In this document: positions 26,403 through 35,001 of the stretch, one piece after another | How the letters are laid out: each line of letters opens with the position of its first letter | Numbering within the stretch: the first letter of the stretch is position 1 | Assembly: GCF_018614585.1 (NCBI RefSeq) | Contig: NZ_JAGGOI010000032.1 | Location: 243,131 to 307,130, forward strand | Reading direction: 5' to 3' | From: Streptomyces sp. ISL-1 | Lineage (GTDB): Bacteria; Actinomycetota; Actinomycetes; Streptomycetales; Streptomycetaceae | DNA: 64,000 nucleotides | Position numbers and translations under genes: made by a program | The notes under the pieces: generated by a model | Told to the model about the DNA's origin: nothing | Database searches by the model: none | What the model saw: only the letters and a program-made list of their open reading frames with translations

Positions 26403-26904
26403 CAGGGGCGGTGCCGCGATCGCGGCGGCCGCACTCCTCGCTCTCGCCACGGGCTGCGGCTCGGGCACCGACGAACCGGCCGGCGGCTCCACGAGCCATC
26501 CCACGAGCACCGCGAGCCGCCCGGTGAAGGACACCAGCATCACTGCCGAGCCAGGCGAGCGCTTCACGCTCACCGTCGACCAGAACGCCTCCACCCGCGA
26601 GTACTGGTATCTGGTCGACCCCGAGCCCGACAGCTCCGTGCTGGTCAGCCGCGGCCAGGACTACGCCTCGGACTCCGGCGACGAGCCGGTGGCCGGTGCA
26701 GGCGGCCGGCTCACCTTCACCTTCGAGGCCAAGGGCAAGGGGACCACCCGGTTCACGCTGCTGCACTGCACTTTCACCACCTGTCAGGGCAACACCTCCA
26801 CCCTGCCCCCCGAGACGACTGGACCCTCCGCCACCCCGACCACGGAGGCGACCACCCCCTCCCAGGCACCCGAGCGCATCACCTACACCGTCACCGTCGA
26901 CTGA
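26362..26904 (+). CDS. Lipoprotein with chagasin-like (I42) cysteine protease inhibitor domain, putative immunity protein
   Basis: A 180-residue lipoprotein. The signal sequence ends in lipobox LATGC (Cys at about residue 32), so it is anchored on the outer membrane face. The mature part follows the chagasin layout: PGERFTLTVDQNASTREYW at the position of the inhibitory NPTTGF loop, then GAGGRLTFTFEAKGKGTTRF (G112-A113-G114-G115), matching chagasin's GAGG-strand segment, and a final strand PERITYTVTVD. The third loop (RPW in chagasin) is replaced by HCTFTTC, which could form a disulfide, and a Thr/Pro-rich insert follows. Start GTG 26362, with AAGG upstream, overlaps the protease-domain gene by 41 bp. 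Chagasins inhibit papain-like proteases, so it may protect against its neighbour. Confidence 0.68.
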   Translation: MNSPTRTASIFRGSRGGAAIAAAALLALATGCGSGTDEPAGGSTSHPTSTASRPVKDTSITAEPGERFTLTVDQNASTREYWYLVDPEPDSSVLVSRGQDYASDSGDEPVAGAGGRLTFTFEAKGKGTTRFTLLHCTFTTCQGNTSTLPPETTGPSATPTTEATTPSQAPERITYTVTVD

Positions 26905-26950
26905 GCCGCAGCGGACAAGTGGGATGAGACGAGACACCCGAGGCCCCGCC

Positions 26951-27364
26951 ATGAACGAAGACGCCCCGTACCCGCCGGACCGCACGGACGACGAGCTGGC
27001 CCGGCTCGACATCACCGTCCTGCTGCGTTACGGCCTCGCCGCTGAGCCCGGCACCCGGCGCACCGCCCTGTTCGGCGACGGCGCCGCGGCCGCAGCCGTC
27101 ATCCTCGACCGCCTCGGCACCGAGCCGCGCTCGGTTGCCTTCCTCGCCGACACGGTGCGCGCCGGCGGACTCGCCCGTGCCGCGGAGCTGCCCGATCCCC
27201 TGCCCCGCCGGGAGGCGGCCGTCCTCGTACGGGAGTGGCTGCGGGCCGGCACCGAACTCGTGGGCGGGACCGCCGCCGACGACACCGCGGCCACCTGGCT
27301 GCGCGCCGTCGCGACCATCATCGAACTGAAGCAGCTGACCCGGGCGCGGGGCCGGAGTACGTGA
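26951..27364 (+). CDS. Protein of unknown function, last gene of the effector cassette
   Basis: A 137-residue, Ala-rich, predicted all-helical cytoplasmic protein with an acidic N-terminus (MNEDAPYPPDRTDDELARLD). No signal peptide, membrane segment or family motif is recognised. Start is ATG 26951, 46 bp after the inhibitor gene; the weak GAGACAC and the short gap suggest it belongs to the same transcript. It could be an additional cytosolic immunity or chaperone protein, but nothing in the sequence shows this. Confidence 0.6.
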   Translation: MNEDAPYPPDRTDDELARLDITVLLRYGLAAEPGTRRTALFGDGAAAAAVILDRLGTEPRSVAFLADTVRAGGLARAAELPDPLPRREAAVLVREWLRAGTELVGGTAADDTAATWLRAVATIIELKQLTRARGRST

Positions 27365-27378
27365 TCTGAGTAGCCGAT

Positions 27379-27636
27379 CCGAGTACGGCGGCGGGTGTGA
27401 CGCGCCGCGATCTCGACCACGGCCTCGAACTCGGCAATCGCAGCGTCGACATCCTCGCCCGCCTCCAGTCCACCCGCGCCAAGGACTACGTCCGCGAGTT
27501 CAACAGGCCCTGGCCCCCTGGCGGCGCGAGCCGGCCGTTCGCGAGTTCGTCCACCGCACCCGTGCCGAACTCGGCGTCGTCGCCCAACAGAATGAGCGAG
27601 ATCTTGCGCAACCGCGTCGTGCAGGCCCTGCGCTGA
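27379..27636 (+). pseudogene. Frameshifted C-terminal remnant of a helix-turn-helix/TPR regulator
   Basis: The frame at 27397 reads RRDLDHGLELGNRSVDILAR, then LQSTRAKDYVREFNR, the kind of C-terminus found in Streptomyces HTH/TPR regulators. After codon AGG at 27505-27507 the frame becomes Pro/Ser-rich nonsense. One base over, it continues sensibly as LAPWRREPAVREFVHRTRAE followed by LGVVAQQ. Loss of one G near 27507 explains this. No start codon context precedes the homology. It looks like the other end of the gene whose beginning lies at 24051-24329, on the same strand. 27637-27728 contains only the leader of the next gene. Confidence 0.55.
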
Positions 27637-27728
27637 CGAGAGTGGCGGTCGAGTCGCCTCCGCCGAGATCGGTTGGGGCACCCGAATGCCCTCTGTTGCA
27701 CAGGAGTTGACCGGAGTACCTTCCGCCC

Positions 27729-29705
27729 ATGCCGACACATGCGCGGGGCACCCGCCTGACGAGCAGATCGCTGGTGGCGGCGGCCTCGGCCGCCCTGATG
27801 GCCATGACCCTGGCCCCGACAGGCGCCCAGAGCGCGCCCGTACGGGAGAGCAGACCCGTCTACTCGTACGACAACGCGATCCGTGAGTCCGTATGGGTGG
27901 ACACCCGGATCGACGCGGACGGCGACGGCCGGACCGATCGGGTCGCCGTCGACATCGTCCGGCCGCGTGAACCCGCGCGGCAGGGCCGGAAGATCCCCGT
28001 GATCATGGACGCCAGTCCGTACTACTCCTGCTGCGGACGCGGCAACGAGAGCCAGAAGAAGACCTACGACGCGAATGGCAACCCCGTCCAGTTCCCGCTC
28101 TTCTACGACAACTTCTTCGTCCCGCGCGGGTACGCCTTCGTCGCCGTCGACCTGGCGGGCACCAACCGCTCCGACGGCTGCGTCGACGTCGGCGGCCGCT
28201 CCGACATCCAGTCCGCCAAGGCCGTGGTCGACTGGCTGAACGGCCGCGGCCGCGGATACACCACCCGCACCGGCGACGAGCGTGCCCGGGCCGGCTGGAG
28301 CACCGGAAACACCGGCATGATCGGCAAGAGTTACGACGGCACGATCGCCAACGGCGTCGCCGCCACCGGAGTCGAGGGGCTCAAGACGATCGTTCCGATC
28401 GGCGCCATCTCCTCCTGGTACGACTACTACTTCGCCAAGGGCGCCCCGCTCTACAACTCGGGCCCCGAATGGCTCTCCGACTACGTCGAGAGCCCCGACG
28501 CCCGCGCCCGCTGCCAGGCCGTCCAGCAGCGTCTGGTCGACGAGGCGCCCCGCAACGGTGATCTGACCCGGCTGTGGAACGAGCGCGACTACGTTCCCGA
28601 CGCGGAGAACGTCGAGGCCAGCGTCTTCGCCGTGCACGGCATGCAGGACCTCAACGTCCGCTCCAAGCACCTCGGCCAGTGGTGGGACGCCCTCGCAGAC
28701 GAGGGCGTGGAGCGCAAGGTCTGGCTCTCGCAGACCGGGCACGTCGACCCGTTCGACTTCCGCCGCGCCGAGTGGGTCAGCACCCTGCACCGCTGGTTCG
28801 ACCACTACCTCCTCGGCTACGACAACGGCATCGACCGCGAGCCGATGGCCGACATCGAGCGCGCCCCCGACCAGTGGTCCACCGACCGCGTCTGGCCGCC
28901 CCGGTCCACCGACACCACCAGCCTCCGCCCGGACAAGGGCGCGGCGGCGGGCGTCGGAACCCTGAGTCTGGAGCCGGCACGCCCGGGCGTGACCGAGACC
29001 TTCACCGACGACCCGACGCTCGACGAGACCGACTGGGCCTCCCAGATCGACCGGTCGACATCCTCCAAGGCCGGGTTCATCACCAAGCCCTTCGGCCGTG
29101 ACCTGCGGCTGTCCGGCTCCTCCAGGGTGAGCATCACTGCCACACCGTCCACCACCAGCGCCCATCTCTCCGCCGTCCTCGTCGACCTCGGCCCCGACAC
29201 CATCCGCGACTACGCGGCGGCCGGCGAAGGCATCACCACCCTTGCCGAACGCAGCTGCTGGGGCGCGAGCACCCCGGGCGACAGCTCCTGCTTCAAGGAG
29301 ACCAAGGCCCGCACGGCAGCCGTCGACTACACGGTCTTCAGCCGCGGCTGGGCGGACCTCGGCAACTACGCCTCTGACGCGAAGGGCCGCCCGCTGACCC
29401 CCGGCACGGCGTACACCATCACCCTCGATCTGCACGCGAGTGACCATGTCGTCCCGGCCGGGCACCGGCTCGCCCTGATCGTCGGCGGCACGGACAGGGA
29501 CCTCATCGACCCGCCCGCGAGCACCCCGGCGCTCACCCTCGATCTGGCCCGTACATCGGCGAAGCTGCCGATCGTCGGCGGCGCCGCCGCCTTCGTACGC
29601 GCCACCGCGGGGTCCACCGAGTACCTCACCCCGCGCGAAGCCCGGCTCAGCGGTGTGGCCGAGCCGCGTCCCATCCGCCCGATCCCTGGAGGCGACAGCC
29701 GATGA
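27729..29705 (+). CDS. Secreted Xaa-Pro dipeptidyl-peptidase (CocE/NonD, S15 family)
   Basis: Alpha/beta-hydrolase of 658 residues that removes N-terminal Xaa-Pro dipeptides or hydrolyses related esters. A twin-Arg-poor signal peptide of about 36 residues is followed by the S15 opening VYSYDNAIRESVWVDTRIDA. The catalytic residues are in motif context: Ser in MIGKSYDGTIANG, Asp in HGMQDLNV and His in SQTGHVDPFDF. The C-terminal jelly-roll domain typical of X-Pro peptidases follows (about 400-650). Start ATG at 27729; a GGAGT lies rather far upstream (13 bases). It overlaps the M14 carboxypeptidase gene by 4 bp, so two secreted exopeptidases are made together. Confidence 0.92.
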   Translation: MPTHARGTRLTSRSLVAAASAALMAMTLAPTGAQSAPVRESRPVYSYDNAIRESVWVDTRIDADGDGRTDRVAVDIVRPREPARQGRKIPVIMDASPYYSCCGRGNESQKKTYDANGNPVQFPLFYDNFFVPRGYAFVAVDLAGTNRSDGCVDVGGRSDIQSAKAVVDWLNGRGRGYTTRTGDERARAGWSTGNTGMIGKSYDGTIANGVAATGVEGLKTIVPIGAISSWYDYYFAKGAPLYNSGPEWLSDYVESPDARARCQAVQQRLVDEAPRNGDLTRLWNERDYVPDAENVEASVFAVHGMQDLNVRSKHLGQWWDALADEGVERKVWLSQTGHVDPFDFRRAEWVSTLHRWFDHYLLGYDNGIDREPMADIERAPDQWSTDRVWPPRSTDTTSLRPDKGAAAGVGTLSLEPARPGVTETFTDDPTLDETDWASQIDRSTSSKAGFITKPFGRDLRLSGSSRVSITATPSTTSAHLSAVLVDLGPDTIRDYAAAGEGITTLAERSCWGASTPGDSSCFKETKARTAAVDYTVFSRGWADLGNYASDAKGRPLTPGTAYTITLDLHASDHVVPAGHRLALIVGGTDRDLIDPPASTPALTLDLARTSAKLPIVGGAAAFVRATAGSTEYLTPREARLSGVAEPRPIRPIPGGDSR

Positions 29706-30982
29706 CGTCCCGTATCCGCATGCTGGCCATGACAGCCACCGCGGCAGCGCTTGCCGTGCCGCTGGTCACGGCGCCGGCCGAGGCGGCGCACAGCGTGCCC
29801 CGCACCGGCTTCGAGACCAGCCAGGGCGCGCGCTGGACCAGCCAGCCGGAGGAGCAGACGTTTCTGGCCGCCGTCGACCGCGGCAGCGACCGGGTCTCAG
29901 TCGGCCGGATCGGCACCACGAAGCAGGGCCGGCCCCTCCAGCTCGTACGCATCGGCGCTCAGCACGCCGCGAACACAGTCCTGCTGATCTGTACTCAGCA
30001 CGGCGACGAGCCCTCGGGCCGCGACGCCTGCCTCAGCACGATCCGCGATCTCGCCTACGCCAGGGACGGCGAAACCCGCCGACTGCTGTCCCGTACGAGA
30101 ATCCTCGTCGTCCCCACCGCCAACCCGGACGGACGGGCCGCGGACACCCGGGGCAACTCAGACGGGGTCGACATCAACCGCGACCACATCGCCCTGAAGA
30201 CCGCCGAGGCCAGGGCGATGGCAACCGTCATCCGCGACCAACGCCCTGACGTCGTCTACGACCTGCACGAGTACGGCGCCACCCCGCCGTACTACGACAA
30301 GGACCTCTTCGACCTCTGGCCGCGCAACCTCAACACCGACGCCAAGGTCCACCAGGAGTCGCAGAACCTCTCCGCACGCCATGTCCGCCCGGCCGCGCAC
30401 GACAGCGGCTTCAGCACCGGCACCTATGGCATCTGGACCGACCCGGTCACCGGCGACCCCATCAAGCAGACAGCGGGTGACGGCCAGGAGCGCATCCTGC
30501 GCAATGCCTCGGGCGTCAAGAACGCCCTGGGCCTGCTCATCGAGAGCCGGGTCGACCCCCTCACCGAGGAGGAGAAGGCCGACCCGGCGCTGAACAACCG
30601 GCGCCGGGTCGACAGCCAACTGGCCGCTCTGGACGGCCTGCTGACCTTCGCCGACGAACGGCGCGGCCGGATCGAGGCGGCGACCGCGGCCGCGAGGCTG
30701 GCCGGCTTCAGGGACCGCGGTCCGGTCTATCTGGGCGGCGCCGACAACGACCCCGCGACGGCCGAGGAGACCCTTGAGGATCCGCCCTGCGGCTACCGCC
30801 TCGACGCGGCGCAGTACGCGGATGTGGGGGACGAGCTGACGCTGCACGGCGTCGTGTCGAGGCCGGACGGGGACGGGGCGTTCGTACCGCTGCGCCAGTC
30901 CCAGCGCGCACTGATTCCGCTTCTTCTCGATTCCCGTGCGACATACCACCTCACAGCGGGACAGCCGTTCACTGCCTGTTGA
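29702..30982 (+). CDS. Secreted M14 family zinc carboxypeptidase
   Basis: Metallocarboxypeptidase of 426 residues with a signal peptide ending near APAEAA (about residue 28). Zinc ligands are visible in CTQHGDEPSGRDA (His and Glu of HxxE) and YDLHEYGATPPY (third His). The substrate Asn-Arg pair appears in DGVDINRDHIAL. The catalytic Glu is probably that of LLIESRVDPL. Start ATG overlaps the upstream peptidase stop (ATGA), and GGAGGCGA precedes it. Together with the Xaa-Pro peptidase it would trim oligopeptides from both ends outside the cell. Confidence 0.92.
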   Translation: MTSRIRMLAMTATAAALAVPLVTAPAEAAHSVPRTGFETSQGARWTSQPEEQTFLAAVDRGSDRVSVGRIGTTKQGRPLQLVRIGAQHAANTVLLICTQHGDEPSGRDACLSTIRDLAYARDGETRRLLSRTRILVVPTANPDGRAADTRGNSDGVDINRDHIALKTAEARAMATVIRDQRPDVVYDLHEYGATPPYYDKDLFDLWPRNLNTDAKVHQESQNLSARHVRPAAHDSGFSTGTYGIWTDPVTGDPIKQTAGDGQERILRNASGVKNALGLLIESRVDPLTEEEKADPALNNRRRVDSQLAALDGLLTFADERRGRIEAATAAARLAGFRDRGPVYLGGADNDPATAEETLEDPPCGYRLDAAQYADVGDELTLHGVVSRPDGDGAFVPLRQSQRALIPLLLDSRATYHLTAGQPFTAC

Positions 30983-31063
30983 GGGCGGTGGCGTGCATGA
31001 CTTGTGGTATCGGGTAGCCGAGGAGCGAAAGCAGGTTCCGCCAAACCGTGAGGGGTGCCACTC

Positions 31064-32788
31064 GTGTCGCAAGACGAAACGCAACCGGGAGACCGGGGAG
31101 AGCGGCCGGTGACGGCAGATCTCCCCGCCCATCCTCATGAGACCGAGCGCGCCAGGACCGACCGGCTGGTCTTCGGCGTCACTGCCGTCCTCACCATCGC
31201 CTTCGTGGTGTGGGGCGCCGTTGCCACCGAATCTCTCGAGAGCGTCTCCAGCAGGATGCTGAGCGGGCTGATCCACAACGGCGGTTGGGCGTTCGTGCTT
31301 GCCGCATCCGGCTTTGTGGTCTTCGCGCTCTGGCTCGCCATCAGCCGCTACGGCAAGATCCCGCTCGGGCAGGAGGGCGAGGGCCCGGAGTTCAGGACGG
31401 TGTCCTGGGTCGCCATGATGTTCAGCGCGGGCATGGGCATCGGCCTGATGTTCTACGGAGTGGCCGAGCCGCTCGCCCACTTCACCAAGCCGCCGCCCGG
31501 CACCGCCCCCGCCGACTCGGCGGAAGCGATGCAGACGGCCATGGCCACCACGCTCTTCCACTGGACCCTGCACCCCTGGGCGATCTACGCCGTCGTCGGA
31601 CTCGCCATCGCCTACAGCAGCTACCGCCGCCGCAGGCGACAGACCGTCAGCGCGGTCTTCGTGCCGCTCATCGGCGAGAAGCACGCCTACGGCGCACCCG
31701 GCCGGGTCATCGACATCCTCGCGATCTTCGCGACGCTCTTCGGCTCGGCGGCCTCGCTCGGCCTCGGCACCCTGCAGATCGGCAGCGGCTTCCAGGAGCT
31801 GGGCTGGATGGAGAAGGTCAGCACCGGTCTGCTCGTCGGCATCATCGCGGTGCTGACCGTGGCGTTCGTCGCGTCCGCGGTCTCCGGCATCGAGAAGGGC
31901 ATCCAGTGGCTGTCCAACATCAATATGGTGCTGGCGCTGCTGCTCGTCGTCTTCGTCTTCGCCGCCGGGCCGACCATCCTCATCCTCGATCTGCTGCCGA
32001 CGTCGATCTTCGCCTACTTCGGTGATCTGCCACAGCTCGCCGGCCGCACCGAGGCCAGCGGCGGCGAGGGCGTCGCCGACTGGCTGGGCAGCTGGACGGT
32101 CTTCTACTGGGCCTGGTGGATCTCCTGGACCCCGTTCGTCGGGATGTTCATCGCCAGGATCAGCCGGGGGCGCACGATCCGTCAGTTCGTCGGCGGGGTC
32201 ATCCTGGTGCCGAGCACCGTCAGCCTGGTGTGGTTCGCGGTCTTCGGCGGTACGGCCATGAAGCTGCAGGAACAGGGGAAGCTCCGTGGCGAGACGACGC
32301 CGGAGGGCCAGCTCTTCGGCGTGCTGCAGCAGTATCCGATTGCCACGGCCATGAGCCTGCTGGTGATGATCCTGGTCGCCATCTTCTTCGTGTCGGGCGC
32401 GGACGCCGCGTCCATCGTGATGGGGACGCTTTCGCAGCAGGGCTCGTTCGAACCCAGCAGGCTGGTGGTCGTCTTCTGGGGCATGGTGACAGGTGCCGTC
32501 GCGGCGATCATGCTGCTCATCGGGAACGGAAAGGGCGACGCACTGGCGGGACTGCAGAATCTGACGATCCTGGTGGCCGCGCCGTTCGTGATCGTCATGG
32601 TGGGCATGTGCATGGCGCTGATGCGGGATCTGCGCCACGACCCGCTGATCGTGCGCGGCGAGATCGGGGTCGAGGCTGTGGGGTCGGCGGTGATCGCGGG
32701 CCACAAGAATTACGACGGCGACTTCGAGATCCGGATCGGGCCGGGCGAGGGGCCGGAGGACGACCAGAAACCGATGGGAACCCGTTGA
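31064..32788 (+). CDS. BCCT family betaine/choline/carnitine transporter
   Basis: Sodium- or proton-coupled uptake of quaternary ammonium compounds, usually osmoprotectants. 574 residues with twelve predicted helices. Family landmarks are the glycine stretch MMFSAGMGIGLMFYGVAEPL and the aromatic signature FYWAWWISWTPFVGMFIARI followed by SRGRTIRQF. Start is GTG 31064, 9 bases after AGGGG; a GTG at 31055 is possible but overlaps that site. The N-terminal 30 residues are polar and acidic, and the C-terminal tail of about 60 residues may sense osmotic state, as in BetP. The substrate cannot be read from the sequence. Confidence 0.93.
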   Translation: MSQDETQPGDRGERPVTADLPAHPHETERARTDRLVFGVTAVLTIAFVVWGAVATESLESVSSRMLSGLIHNGGWAFVLAASGFVVFALWLAISRYGKIPLGQEGEGPEFRTVSWVAMMFSAGMGIGLMFYGVAEPLAHFTKPPPGTAPADSAEAMQTAMATTLFHWTLHPWAIYAVVGLAIAYSSYRRRRRQTVSAVFVPLIGEKHAYGAPGRVIDILAIFATLFGSAASLGLGTLQIGSGFQELGWMEKVSTGLLVGIIAVLTVAFVASAVSGIEKGIQWLSNINMVLALLLVVFVFAAGPTILILDLLPTSIFAYFGDLPQLAGRTEASGGEGVADWLGSWTVFYWAWWISWTPFVGMFIARISRGRTIRQFVGGVILVPSTVSLVWFAVFGGTAMKLQEQGKLRGETTPEGQLFGVLQQYPIATAMSLLVMILVAIFFVSGADAASIVMGTLSQQGSFEPSRLVVVFWGMVTGAVAAIMLLIGNGKGDALAGLQNLTILVAAPFVIVMVGMCMALMRDLRHDPLIVRGEIGVEAVGSAVIAGHKNYDGDFEIRIGPGEGPEDDQKPMGTR

Positions 32789-32830
32789 TCAATTCGGCTG
32801 AGGTTACCGGTTGGTCCCGGCTCACGGTGT

Positions 32831-32859
32831 CGCCCGCTCCGTCACGACCGGGGCGGGCG
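32831..32859. terminator. Hairpin between convergent genes
   Basis: CGCCCGCTCCG (32831-32841) and CGGGGCGGGCG (32849-32859) pair with a single G-U wobble over 11 bp and a 7-base loop. It sits between the convergent BCCT and FAD-oxidase genes and can serve both. Confidence 0.7.
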
Positions 32860-32866
32860 GTGCCGC

Positions 32867-33838
32867 TCAGGGCGCCGGGTCCGCCCGGCGCACCAGGCGG
32901 GCCGCCGCCTGGGCGCAGCCCCAGGCGACCGTCACCCCGGCGCCGCCATGGCCGTAGTTGTGGACCAGAACACCGCCGCCCGGCAGCGGCTCGGCCTCGA
33001 TGCGTACCCCTTGCGGCCTCGCAGGGCGCAGCGCCGCCCGGTGTCCGAGGATCCGCGCCCCCGCGATCTCGGGACGGATCCGCGCACAACGCGCCACGAT
33101 CTGCTCGGCCGTCGCCGGATCGGGCGTGAGGCGCCAGTCGTCGTCCTCCGCGGTGCCGCCCAGAATCAGCCTCCCGGGCTGCGGAAAGAAGTACGTCGTT
33201 GTGGCCGAGGCGTGGTCGGCCGCGGTGAACCACTCCTCGATGCCCGGGTTCTCCACCAGCACCAACTGCCCCCGTACCGGGCGCAGTTGATCATCCAAGG
33301 CCAACTCGCGCGCGCCGAGCCCGGTGCAGTTGACCACGACCCGCGCCCGCTTCGCCGCCTGTGCGAAGGAGTTGACCGTACGCAGCTCAACCGTGCCGCC
33401 CGCGGCCTCGAAGCGCCGCCGCAGCCAGCCCCGATGAACGGGCATGTCGATCAGCGGGATCCGGGCCCACGGCCCGCCGGCGTATCCGTCGGGCAGCTCA
33501 TCGGCCTCCGCCTCGCGCAACCCCCCCACCTGCGTGGCCCACGGCCCCAGATCCGCCGGCCGTACATCGGCGTGTATGCCCGCGACCAGCCGGACACCGG
33601 TCTCCTCGGGGCGGGCGGCGAGCTTCTCGTACACCCGCAGCGACGCGAGCGACCAGTCGCCGACCAGCTCCTGCGGCTCGATGCGGTACGGCCACCACAG
33701 CGCGCCCGCCACCGCCGATGTCGTCTCCTCCGCGGGCTCCCGCGTCCACATGTGTACGCCACGGCCACTCTCCGCGAGCACGACCGCGGTCGTCAGCCCG
33801 ACGACCCCGCCGCCCACCACCAACACATCGCCGCTCAT
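32867..33838 (-). CDS. FAD-dependent oxidoreductase, D-amino-acid oxidase-like
   Basis: Flavoenzyme of 323 residues expected to deaminate D-amino acids oxidatively. The N-terminal dinucleotide-binding motif DVLVVGGGVVGLTTAVVLAE is intact. The interior VVVNCTGLGARELA and the C-terminal HNYGHGGAGVTVAWGCA are hallmarks of D-amino-acid oxidases. No signal peptide. Start ATG at 33838; upstream Shine-Dalgarno is poor. It is convergent with the BCCT transporter gene and divergent from the unknown gene at 33915. Substrate preference is not visible. Confidence 0.9.
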   Translation of the reverse strand: MSGDVLVVGGGVVGLTTAVVLAESGRGVHMWTREPAEETTSAVAGALWWPYRIEPQELVGDWSLASLRVYEKLAARPEETGVRLVAGIHADVRPADLGPWATQVGGLREAEADELPDGYAGGPWARIPLIDMPVHRGWLRRRFEAAGGTVELRTVNSFAQAAKRARVVVNCTGLGARELALDDQLRPVRGQLVLVENPGIEEWFTAADHASATTTYFFPQPGRLILGGTAEDDDWRLTPDPATAEQIVARCARIRPEIAGARILGHRAALRPARPQGVRIEAEPLPGGGVLVHNYGHGGAGVTVAWGCAQAAARLVRRADPAP

Positions 33839-33914
33839 GCCGGGACGGTAGCCGAATGTCCGTTGCCGCGGCCGGCCGTGCTCAGAACACTGCACAGGTG
33901 GGGATACTCAGGAT

Positions 33915-34946
33915 ATGTCTGCCGTGTACGCGACCTTCGGGCTGGCGCCGGCGATGCGCGCCGGGGGAGTCCGCGCCGATGGTGGCCACCAAGTGCACCG
34001 GGACTTCATGGACTTCATCGTCGACGGGCGGCCGCTGCTCTTCCAGCTCGCCGACCTCGACGCCGTCTCGCCGCTGGCCTCCGACGTGCCCCCGGCGATC
34101 TTCACCGCGCAGGTGCGCACGCTGCTGCTGGAGGCGCGGGCGCCACTGGCGGGAGGCCGCTGTGTGATCTACGGCTGCCCCGAGTGCGAGGACATCCGGT
34201 GCGGAGCGGTGACGGCAGTCATCGAGCGCGACGAGGACGACTTCGTGTGGCGGGACTTCGCCTGGCAGACATCCGGGACGGCTGACCTGGAACTCAACGG
34301 CTACCACGGGATAGGGCCGTTCCGCTTCCGCGGCGACGCCTACCGCGCCGAGCTGGAACGCCTGCTGCTGGACGGCGACGGGGACGCGGCGCCGGTCCGC
34401 CGCCGGGTCCTGCTGATCGGTGCGCGGGTCGCGGTACTGGCCAGGCTGGCCGCGGCCCTGCGGACCATCGGCATCGGTGCGGACATCACCCACCGCGCCA
34501 CGGGGGTCCCGGCGGAGGAACTGCGCACCTATGGCGCGGTCGCGTTCGGCCGCGCGGTCACGACGCAGGAGCGCGCGGCCGTGCGCGCGGAGTTCGAGGC
34601 GGCGGGCCTGGAGGTGGCTTACGTGGACGGCCTCGCCCCGATCGTCCCACTGCTGGTCGCCCAGATAGAACACGCCCTGGACTGCACGCCGTTGGAGCGC
34701 CGCAGACTGAGCCGGCTGACAACGACCCCCGGCACGGCGGACGTCGAGGTGACCACGCCGTGCCGGGTGCGACTGATGGCGTACCGCCTGGACCGGCTGC
34801 ACCGGACGCATACGCGGGAGGTGTTCGACGGCGCGCTGGAGCCGGGTGAGCACCGAATTCCGGTGGACGGCCGGGCGGCGAAGGGGCAATCCTTCGTTGT
34901 GGCGCGCACCTTGGGGAGCGTGCTGGTCGCACCGATGGTGCACTGA
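33915..34946 (+). CDS. Conserved-looking protein of unknown function
   Basis: A 343-residue soluble protein. About residues 85-100 read CVIYGCPECEDIRCGAVTAV, a compact Cys cluster (CPEC plus one more Cys) that could bind a metal or form disulfides. About residues 160-260 have an alpha/beta pattern beginning VRRRVLLIGARVAVLARLAA, like a nucleotide-binding domain but without a clear Gly-rich loop. I do not recognise the family. Start ATG 33915 after AGGAT. It is followed by a 42-bp tandem repeat and the SpoU methyltransferase gene. Confidence 0.75.
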   Translation: MSAVYATFGLAPAMRAGGVRADGGHQVHRDFMDFIVDGRPLLFQLADLDAVSPLASDVPPAIFTAQVRTLLLEARAPLAGGRCVIYGCPECEDIRCGAVTAVIERDEDDFVWRDFAWQTSGTADLELNGYHGIGPFRFRGDAYRAELERLLLDGDGDAAPVRRRVLLIGARVAVLARLAAALRTIGIGADITHRATGVPAEELRTYGAVAFGRAVTTQERAAVRAEFEAAGLEVAYVDGLAPIVPLLVAQIEHALDCTPLERRRLSRLTTTPGTADVEVTTPCRVRLMAYRLDRLHRTHTREVFDGALEPGEHRIPVDGRAAKGQSFVVARTLGSVLVAPMVH

Positions 34947-35001
34947 CGCCGACGATGGCCCGGGCGAGCCGCCAATCGCCTCGCATGATGCATCGAGTAA
35001 A

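Noticed and set aside
24436..27364. Transposon or integrative element carrying the effector cassette
   Set aside because: No transposase, integrase, terminal inverted repeats or target duplication could be found at the cassette edges; replacement by recombination is only inferred.
30158..32704. 848-codon minus-strand frame opposite the carboxypeptidase and BCCT genes
   Set aside because: His/Asp/Arg/Gln-rich low-complexity translation with no domain; shadow of the plus-strand genes.
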